A DNA stretch of 64,000 bases, taken from CAVVSD01 sp963750895. Lineage in GTDB: Bacteria; Actinomycetota; Thermoleophilia; Solirubrobacterales; Solirubrobacteraceae. Made by a program: the position numbers and the translations under genes. Positions 32,771-38,882 of this stretch are shown piece by piece. The DNA lies in NCBI GenBank assembly GCA_963750895.1, contig CAVVSD010000001.1, forward strand, positions 434,001 through 498,000, in the 5' to 3' direction. The notes under the pieces were generated by a model. That model worked only from the letters and a program-made list of their open reading frames with translations. It had not been told where the DNA came from and did not search any database. Every line of letters begins with the position of its first letter. The first letter of the stretch is position 1.

Positions 32771-34287
32771 CCTGGCCACTCGCCTCGCTGCTCGTCCTCG
32801 TCGCCGCGCTCGCCGCCGGCGCCGCGTGGTGGGAACGCGGGCGCCCGTCGTCGCGGCTGCTCGCGCTCGTCGCCGCCCTGGCGGCGCTCGCGGCGCTCGG
32901 CCGCCTGGCGTTCGCCCCGCTGCCGAACGTCAAGCCGACGACCGACATCGTGCTCATCAGCGGCTACGTCCTCGGCGGCGCACCCGGGTTCGTGGTCGGC
33001 GCCGTCGGGGCGCTCGCGTCGAACGTCGTGTTCGGGCAGGGCCCGTGGACCCCGTGGCAGATGGCCGCGTGGGGCTCGGTCGGCCTGATGGGCGCATGGC
33101 TCGGGGTCGTCACGGGCCGGCGCCTGGGACGCATCCCGCTCGCGATCGCGTGCGGCGCCGCCGGGCTCGTGTTCGGCGCGATCATGGATCTCTCGACGTG
33201 GGCGACCCTGTCGGGCTCGCACACGCTCGCGGCCTACCTCACCATCGCCGGCGTGTCGCTCCCGTTCAACCTCGCGCACGCGGCCGGCAACGTCGTCTTC
33301 TGCCTCCTCTTCGGTCCCGTCCTCGTCGCGGCGCTGGAGCGCTCGGCGCTGCGCTCGCACGTCACGTGGCGGCCCGCGGGGGCCGTCGTGCCCGTCCTGG
33401 CGGTGGCCGCGGTGCTCGCGGGCGCCGCGTTCGTGCCCGAGCCCGCCGAGGCGGGTTCGCGCGGCGTGGACTACCTGCGCGCGGCCCAGAACCGCGACGG
33501 AGGCTTCGGCGGCACGAAGGGCGAGGCGTCCACGCCGCTGTACGCGGCATGGGCGGGGATCGGGATCGCCGCCGCGGGCGAGCGGTGCGGCGGCCCGCTC
33601 ACCGCGTACCTGCGACGGACCGGCGCCACCGTGCGCGGGGTCGGGGACGTCGAGCGGACGATCCTCGCGCTGCGGGCGTGCGGGAGCGGCACCACGGTCG
33701 GCGGCCGCGACCTGCTCGCGGACCTGCGGCGGGCCCAGCGCGGCGACGGCTCCTGGAGCGGCCTCGTCAACGCGACGGCGTTCGGCGTCCTCGCCCTGCG
33801 CGCCGCCGGCGTGCCCCGCTCGTCCGCCTCGCTGTCGAAGGCGTTGCGCTGGGTCACCGCCCGGCAGCACGCCGACGGCGGCTTCTCGTTCCCCGGGCGC
33901 ACGGGCCGCAGCGACATCGACGTGACCTCCGGCGTCGTCCAGGCCCTCGCCGCCGTCCGCGGCCGCGACATCGGCACCGCGGGCAGGCGGGCGGTCGCGT
34001 TCCTGCGGGGCCAGCAGCGGCCCGACGGCGGGTTCCCGCTGACCGCCGGCGGCGCGTCGAACGCGCAGAGCACGGCCTTCGCCGTCCAGGCGCTGGTCGC
34101 GGCCGGGGTCCGTCCGGGCGCCGTCCGCCGGAACGGGTCGCGGACCGCCACCGGCTACATCGGCAGCCTCACGACCGCCGACGGCTCGGTGCGGTACTCA
34201 CGCACGTCGGCGCAGACGCCGGTGTGGGTGACCGCGCAGGTCCTGCCCGCGTTGAGCGCCCGCCCGCTGCCGGTCACCCCAGGCTGA
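32767..34287 (+). CDS. ECF transporter S component fused to a six-repeat prenyltransferase/squalene-oxidase-like toroid
   Basis: A 506-residue membrane protein. Residues 1-225 contain seven or eight hydrophobic segments and the ECF S-component pattern (KPTTDIVLISGYVLGGAPGFVVGAVGALASN, then GAIMDLSTW). A last hydrophobic helix (205-222) leads to an external region at 230-506 with six helical-hairpin repeats. Four carry a DGGF or DGSW core (QNRDGGFGG, QRGDGSWSG, QHADGGFSF, QRPDGGFPL); a fifth is degenerate (TADGSVRYS), and one lacks the motif (RTGATVRGVGDVE). Six repeats can close an alpha6/alpha6 barrel as in transcobalamin. This would be the substrate-specific unit of the B12-controlled importer. 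Confidence 0.88.
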   Translation: MTWPLASLLVLVAALAAGAAWWERGRPSSRLLALVAALAALAALGRLAFAPLPNVKPTTDIVLISGYVLGGAPGFVVGAVGALASNVVFGQGPWTPWQMAAWGSVGLMGAWLGVVTGRRLGRIPLAIACGAAGLVFGAIMDLSTWATLSGSHTLAAYLTIAGVSLPFNLAHAAGNVVFCLLFGPVLVAALERSALRSHVTWRPAGAVVPVLAVAAVLAGAAFVPEPAEAGSRGVDYLRAAQNRDGGFGGTKGEASTPLYAAWAGIGIAAAGERCGGPLTAYLRRTGATVRGVGDVERTILALRACGSGTTVGGRDLLADLRRAQRGDGSWSGLVNATAFGVLALRAAGVPRSSASLSKALRWVTARQHADGGFSFPGRTGRSDIDVTSGVVQALAAVRGRDIGTAGRRAVAFLRGQQRPDGGFPLTAGGASNAQSTAFAVQALVAAGVRPGAVRRNGSRTATGYIGSLTTADGSVRYSRTSAQTPVWVTAQVLPALSARPLPVTPG

Positions 34288-34304
34288 GCACACCGCAATC
34301 CAAG

Positions 34305-34340
34305 GTTAATCACACGTAGCGTGAGCAACTATGTAGGTTC
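34305..34340 (+). promoter_or_regulatory. Putative promoter, copy 1 of a duplicated motif
   Basis: GTTAATC (34305-34311) and TGTAGGTTC (34332-34340) are separated by exactly 20 nt. The same pair at the same spacing precedes the paralogous gene at 35983. TAGGTT resembles a -10 element (TAnnnT). Conservation of these blocks while the spacer has diverged suggests a functional promoter or activator site. Confidence 0.55.
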
Positions 34341-34398
34341 GCCCCGGAGGGCGGCGTGGGGGAGCCGTCGAATTTCGGACGGGATTCGAGGAGGACGT

Positions 34399-35733
34399 GT
34401 GAGAGGTCTACTGATGCCGCTGCGGCTGTTGGCGATGGTCGCGGTGTTGTCGTTCGCGCTGGCGAGCTGCGGAAGTGACGACGACAGCTCGTCGAGCGGC
34501 GGCGGCGGTGGTGCCGCCAAGGAGGCCGGAGGCACGACGCCGGACGAGGCGAAGTGCGGCATGGCATCCGGGGAGAAGGCGACCGGCGATCCGATCAAGG
34601 TCGGCGCGATCGTGACGAAGATCCCCGGCATCGACTTCACGGACATCACCGACGCAGCGAAGGCGTACTTCGACTGCGCCAACGACAACGGCGGCATCAA
34701 CGGTCGTCCGGTCCAGTACATCGTCGAGGAGCACGGCACCGACCCGCAGCAGGTCGGCTCGCTGGCGACGAAGCTCATCGAGTCCGACAAGGTCACGTCG
34801 TTCGTCGGGAACACGAGCATCCTCGACTGCCCGGTGAACCACGAGCTCTACGAGAAGAACGACTACTACGCGATCGTCGCGGGCGTTCCGAACGAGTGCT
34901 TCAGCACGCCGAACATCGCCGCGCTGAACATGGGGCCGCTGTACTCGAGCCTCGGCGCGGTGCGCTACGTGATCGACAAGGCCGGCGCGAAGGGCACGCT
35001 CGTCATCGTGTCGCCCAAGCAGCCGGGCAACGAGGCCGTCAACCAGGGCGCGCTCTCCTACGCGAAGCAGCAGGGCCTGAAGACCGTCAGCCGGCTCGAG
35101 AACGTGCCGATCTCCGATCCCGCGTCGCTCGCCCAGGCGATCGTGTCGCAGGCCGGTGACGGCGGCGGAGTGGTGCTCGACTTCACGCCCCCGGAGGGCG
35201 TCAAGATCATGCAGGCCGTCGCCCAGCAGGGCCTGATCGACAAGGTCAAGTGGGGCTCCTCCACGCCGCTGAACGACACGTCGGTCCCCGACGCCGTCGG
35301 CCCGGACTGGGAGGGCAAGATGTTCATCAACGCCGAGCTGGCGCTGTTGGACTCCGACGGCCCGGACATGCAGCTCTACCGCGCGGTGAACAAGAAGTAC
35401 TCGCCCGACAACCCGGTCGGCAGCTTCGGCCAGATGGGCTTCGTCGCCGCCAAGATGTTCGTCGACACGATGCTCAAGGTCCCGGAGGACCAGCTCAACA
35501 AGGAGGGCATCAACAAGGCCCTCCTGGACATCAAGAACTACAAGACGGACATCCTCTGCAAGCCCTGGTACTTCCAGAAGATGAAGCTGCACGTCCCGAA
35601 CAACACCGATCGCACGGTCACGCCCAAGGGCAGCAAGATGACCGAGATCGAGGGATGCACCGACATCCCTGACTCGTACCCGGACCTGAAGTACGTCCGC
35701 GAGTTCGAGGCGCAGAACGACGTGAACAAGTAG
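34399..35733 (+). CDS. ABC transporter substrate-binding lipoprotein (Peripla_BP_6, amide/branched-chain amino acid type), copy 1
   Basis: A 444-residue lipoprotein from GTG 34399, 4 nt after AGGAGG. The lipobox is L-A-S-C, followed by an Asp/Ser/Gly-rich tether. The mature part is a two-lobed type I periplasmic-binding fold (IKVGAIVTKIPGIDF..., DNGGINGRPVQYIVEEHGTDPQQ, then SILDCPVNHELYE). It is closely similar to the next gene, with long identical stretches (KVKWGSSTPLNDTSVPDA, MQLYRAVNKKYSPDNP). A formamidase follows the second copy, so short amides or urea-like compounds are plausible ligands. No permease is in the window. Confidence 0.9.
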   Translation: MRGLLMPLRLLAMVAVLSFALASCGSDDDSSSSGGGGGAAKEAGGTTPDEAKCGMASGEKATGDPIKVGAIVTKIPGIDFTDITDAAKAYFDCANDNGGINGRPVQYIVEEHGTDPQQVGSLATKLIESDKVTSFVGNTSILDCPVNHELYEKNDYYAIVAGVPNECFSTPNIAALNMGPLYSSLGAVRYVIDKAGAKGTLVIVSPKQPGNEAVNQGALSYAKQQGLKTVSRLENVPISDPASLAQAIVSQAGDGGGVVLDFTPPEGVKIMQAVAQQGLIDKVKWGSSTPLNDTSVPDAVGPDWEGKMFINAELALLDSDGPDMQLYRAVNKKYSPDNPVGSFGQMGFVAAKMFVDTMLKVPEDQLNKEGINKALLDIKNYKTDILCKPWYFQKMKLHVPNNTDRTVTPKGSKMTEIEGCTDIPDSYPDLKYVREFEAQNDVNK

Positions 35734-35746
35734 TCGCGGTCCTCAT

Positions 35747-35787
35747 CGGCGGCGCCCGCCTCGGCGGGCGTCGCCGGTCAGCGCTTT
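35747..35787 (+). terminator. Rho-independent terminator after binding protein 1
   Basis: A 14-bp stem (CGGCGGCGCCCGCC with its near complement at 35763-35776, one G-T pair) with a short loop, followed by GCGCTTTT. It ends transcription of copy 1 before the promoter motif of copy 2. Confidence 0.75.
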
Positions 35788-35805
35788 TCCTGAGAATCAC
35801 CGAAC

Positions 35806-35841
35806 GTTAATCGCACATGCCGTACGAACCTCTGTAGGTTC
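35806..35841 (+). promoter_or_regulatory. Putative promoter, copy 2 of a duplicated motif
   Basis: GTTAATC (35806-35812) and TGTAGGTTC (35833-35841) with a 20-nt spacer, as upstream of the paralogue at 34399. It lies about 140 nt before the GTG start, so the leader is longer than for copy 1. Confidence 0.55.
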
Positions 35842-35982
35842 CCGCCGACGAAGGGTGGCGTGTGCTGGTTCGTCGACGTCTCGGCGAGTCGCGCGGGAGC
35901 TTGGGAGGGCGCTCGTGCGAATTGGGGACGCCTGCGTGCCACGCAGTGCCGCCGGTACTGGATGGTGCGAGGAGGAGTACTA

Positions 35983-37485
35983 GTGAAGGATCTACTCAAG
36001 CCGCTGCGACTGCTGGCCGTGCTGGCCACGCTCGTGTTCGCGGTCGGCGTTGCCGCCTGTGGCAGCGACGACAACGATTCGTCGGGTGGCGGCGGCGGAG
36101 GCGGCAGCGTCAAGGAGGCCGGCGGAACCACGCCGGACGAGACGAAGTGCGGCGACGGCACAGGGGAGAAGGCCACCGGGACGCCGATCAAGGCCGGCTC
36201 GATCACCACCAAGATCCCCGGCATCGACTTCACCGACGGCTCGGACGCCGCCGCTGCGTACTTCAAGTGCGTCAACGACAACGGCGGCATCAAGGGCCAC
36301 CCGGTCGACTTCATCGTCGAGGAGCACGGCTCCGATCCGCAGCAGGTCGGCTCGTTCGCGACCAAGCTCGCGGAGAACGACAAGGTCGACGCGTTCGTGG
36401 CGGGCTTCTCGATCCTCGACTGCCCGGTCAACCACGCCTACTACGAGAAGAACGACTTCTACCCGATCGTGGCCGGCGTGCCGAACGAGTGCTTCAACAC
36501 GCCGAACATCGCCGCGCTGAACATGGGCCCGGGCTACTCGAGCCTCGGCGCCGTGCGCTACGTGATCGACAAGGATCAGGCGAAGGGCGCGATGGTCGTC
36601 GTCTCTCCGAAGCAGCCGGGCAACGAGGCGGTCAACCAGATCGCCCTGTCCTACGCCAAGGAGAAGGGCCTGAAGGCGATCAGCCGCCTGGAGACCGTGC
36701 CGCTCGCGGATCCGGCGTCGCTCGTGCAGGCGATCGTGGCGCAGGCCGGTGACGGCGGCGGCGTGGTCCTGGACTTCACCCCGCCGGAGGGCGTGAAGAT
36801 CCTGCAGGCCGCAGCGCAGCAGGGCGTCATCGACAAGGTCAAGTGGGGCTCCTCCACGCCGCTGAACGACACCTCGGTGCCGGACGCGATCGGCAAGGAG
36901 TGGGAGGGCAAGATCGCCATCAACGCCGAGCTGGCGCTGCTGGACTCCGACGGCCCCGACATGCAGCTCTACCGCGCGGTGAACAAGAAGTACTCGCCCG
37001 ACAACCCGCTGGGCTCGTTCGGCCAGATGGGCTTCGTCGCGGCGAAGATGTTCACGGACACGCTCCTGAAGCTGCCCGAGGACCAGCTGAACAAGGAAGG
37101 CATCAACAAGGCCATCCTGAACATCAAGAACTACAAGACCGACGTGCTCTGCAAGCCCTGGTACTTCCAGGAGATGAAGCTGCACGTCCCGAACAACACG
37201 GACCTCACCGTCACGCCGAAGGACGGCAAGATGGTCCAGCAGGAGGGATGCACCGACATCCCCGACTCGTACCCGGACCTCAAGTACGTCCGTGAGTTCG
37301 AGGCGACAGCACGACGTGAACAAGGGCTAGGGCTTCGACTTGTCGAAGCCTTGGCAGAAGGCTTCGCCTTCTGCCGGCCCACGGTGCAAAGGCGGGCATG
37401 CGAACATTGCGCATGCCCGCCACGCACTACGCGCCGCCGGACCAGGTGCACTTCACCTGGGATGCCGGTCACGCGCCCTCGCTGA
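35983..37485 (+). CDS. ABC transporter substrate-binding lipoprotein, copy 2, with a 3' frameshift
   Basis: Starts at GTG 35983 behind AGGAGGAG; lipobox V-A-A-C, Gly-rich tether and the same binding fold as copy 1, very similar along its length. The copies agree up to KYVREFEA; then an extra A at 37306 shifts the frame. Without it the protein would end Q-H-D-V-N-K-G at TAG 37328-37330 (448 residues), matching copy 1. As written the frame continues to 37485, adding about 50 Arg/Cys-rich residues that read through the terminator hairpins and into the formamidase gene. The natural end is almost certainly 37330. Confidence 0.88.
   Translation: MKDLLKPLRLLAVLATLVFAVGVAACGSDDNDSSGGGGGGGSVKEAGGTTPDETKCGDGTGEKATGTPIKAGSITTKIPGIDFTDGSDAAAAYFKCVNDNGGIKGHPVDFIVEEHGSDPQQVGSFATKLAENDKVDAFVAGFSILDCPVNHAYYEKNDFYPIVAGVPNECFNTPNIAALNMGPGYSSLGAVRYVIDKDQAKGAMVVVSPKQPGNEAVNQIALSYAKEKGLKAISRLETVPLADPASLVQAIVAQAGDGGGVVLDFTPPEGVKILQAAAQQGVIDKVKWGSSTPLNDTSVPDAIGKEWEGKIAINAELALLDSDGPDMQLYRAVNKKYSPDNPLGSFGQMGFVAAKMFTDTLLKLPEDQLNKEGINKAILNIKNYKTDVLCKPWYFQEMKLHVPNNTDLTVTPKDGKMVQQEGCTDIPDSYPDLKYVREFEATARREQGLGLRLVEALAEGFAFCRPTVQRRACEHCACPPRTTRRRTRCTSPGMPVTRPR
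37331..37375 (+). terminator. Two tandem hairpins after binding protein 2
   Basis: Hairpin A is GGCTTCGAC/GTCGAAGCC (37331-37350). Hairpin B is GGCAGAAGGC/GCCTTCTGCC with a TTC loop (37353-37375). Both begin right after the natural stop at 37330. No T-run follows, as is common for terminators in high-GC actinobacteria, so they could also act as a 3' stabiliser between the binding protein and the formamidase. Confidence 0.6.
37391..37421 (+). promoter_or_regulatory. Long hairpin enclosing the formamidase start codons
   Basis: GGCGGGCATGCG (37391-37402) and its exact complement at 37410-37421 flank a 7-nt loop. The ATG at 37398 lies in the left arm and the in-frame ATG at 37413 in the right arm, so folding would hide both. 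It may limit translation or bind a regulator as DNA. Confidence 0.5.
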
Positions 37486-38348
37486 CGATCGCCGACGGCG
37501 ACACCGTCGTCTTCCACACCCGCGACGTCAGCGACAACCAGATCGGCCCGGACTCCGACCAGAGCGTCGTGGCGGGGATCGACTGGGACCGGGTCTATCC
37601 GCTCGCCGGACCCGTGTACGTCGAGGGCGCGAAGCCCGGCGACACGCTGGCGGTCGAGATCCTCGACCTGCACACGCAGGGCTGGGGATGGACGGCGATC
37701 CTCCCCGGGCTCGGCCTGCTGGCCGACGAGTTCCCGGACCCGTACCTGCGGGTCTTCGACATCTCCAACGGCGACGTCGTGCCGTTCCGGGAGGACATCG
37801 AGATCCCGCTCACGCCGTTCTACGGCACCATGGGCGTCTGCCCCGCCGGCGCGAGCGCGCAGCCGGTCATGCCGCCCGGGACCTTCGGCGGCAACATGGA
37901 CACCCGCCAGCTCGTCGCCGGCACGACGCTGTACCTGCCCGTGCAGGTCGACGGCGCGCTGTTCTCCTGTGGCGACGCGCACGGCTGCCAGGGCGACGGC
38001 GAGGTCTGCGTGACCGGGCTCGAGGCGCCGATGTACGGCGCGCTGCGCTTCAGCGTCGAGTCCGGCCGCTCGATCCCAGGGCCGCAGTTCAAGACCTCGG
38101 GCCCGCTGACCCCGAGCGTCGACTTCGGCGGCTGGTACGGCACGACCGGCGTCGGTGGGGACCTGTACAAGGCATCTCAGGACGCGATCCGGGCGATGAT
38201 CGCCCACCTCGGCGAGCGCTACGGGCTCTCGGGCGAGGACGCCTACCTGCTCTGCAGCCTGTGCGTCGACCTCAAGATCTCGGAGATCGTCGACGCGGGC
38301 GAGTACGTCGTCAGTGCGCTGCTGCCCGACGCTGTGTTCGTCGACTGA
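37398..38348 (+). CDS. Acetamidase/formamidase family protein
   Basis: A 316-residue amidohydrolase of the FmdA/AmdA family, which releases ammonia from formamide, acetamide or related short amides. Conserved blocks are V-H-F-T-W-D near the start, the V-S-D-N-Q-I-G-P-D segment, PGGNMD-type PPGTFGGNMDTRQL, LPVQVDGALFSCGDAHGCQGDGEVCVTG (in parts) and the C-terminal S-x-x-x-D-L-K-I-S-E-I-V-D. ATG 37398 has AAGGCGG upstream; ATG 37413 is an alternative. Following two binding lipoproteins, it suggests use of external amides as nitrogen source. Confidence 0.9.
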   Translation: MRTLRMPATHYAPPDQVHFTWDAGHAPSLTIADGDTVVFHTRDVSDNQIGPDSDQSVVAGIDWDRVYPLAGPVYVEGAKPGDTLAVEILDLHTQGWGWTAILPGLGLLADEFPDPYLRVFDISNGDVVPFREDIEIPLTPFYGTMGVCPAGASAQPVMPPGTFGGNMDTRQLVAGTTLYLPVQVDGALFSCGDAHGCQGDGEVCVTGLEAPMYGALRFSVESGRSIPGPQFKTSGPLTPSVDFGGWYGTTGVGGDLYKASQDAIRAMIAHLGERYGLSGEDAYLLCSLCVDLKISEIVDAGEYVVSALLPDAVFVD

Positions 38349-38790
38349 ACCGGTCGCTGCGCTCCCCGCGGACGTCGAGGGCGTCGAGCGGCAGGTAGAG
38401 GTCCGGGTCGGCTCCGGCGAGGCCCGCGGGGAGGCGTCGCAGGGGCTTGCCGGCCCGATCGCAGAACACGGCCTCGCCGCCGACGCGTCGCACGCACACC
38501 CGCGGCTCGTTGGAGATCGGGTGGCGGTGGCCCACGCCGTAGACGTACACGCCGGGCTCAGGCAGGTAGCAGCTGCGGCCGCGTGCGTCCGTGCCGAGCG
38601 CGAAGCCGTCGAGGTCCATGTCCTCGGCGGCGTCGGCGTGGCGCAGCCGGCGGCGCATGTTCTTCTGCGCGCGCCAGGGGACCCCGAGCACCGGGATGCC
38701 GGTCCGCGCGCCGAGCAGGCAGAGCAGCCAGACCACCACGACGACCCAGAGGATCAGCCAGAGGCCTTCGAACACGTTCGCGATGTCCAC
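38311..38790 (-). CDS. Hypothetical single-pass membrane protein
   Basis: A 159-residue protein with one strong transmembrane helix at about 8-28 (Trp/Val/Leu-rich, N-terminus outside or short) and a cytosolic or external domain of about 120 residues with three Cys and a VYVYGVGHRHP motif. No family is recognised. Codon use is normal for the window, and the end overlaps the converging formamidase gene by 38 nt. No clear ribosome site, so the start is uncertain. Confidence 0.55.
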   Translation of the reverse strand: MDIANVFEGLWLILWVVVVVWLLCLLGARTGIPVLGVPWRAQKNMRRRLRHADAAEDMDLDGFALGTDARGRSCYLPEPGVYVYGVGHRHPISNEPRVCVRRVGGEAVFCDRAGKPLRRLPAGLAGADPDLYLPLDALDVRGERSDRFSRRTQRRAAAH

Positions 38791-38831
38791 ACATCACAGA
38801 ACGCTGCGGGCAGGCTGAAATTGCAACCGAA

Positions 38832-38863
38832 CCCCGGGGTGTCCGTCCTGCAACACCCCGGGG
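38832..38863 (-). terminator. Terminator after the CoxL-like gene
   Basis: An 11-bp perfect stem (CCCCGGGGTGT with ACACCCCGGGG) and 10-nt loop lie just downstream of the minus-strand CoxL-like gene. On that strand it is followed by a mixed T-rich stretch, so it probably ends the rpiA-coxL transcript. Confidence 0.65.
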
Positions 38864-38882
38864 AAACGGTGCAACGGCGTGG

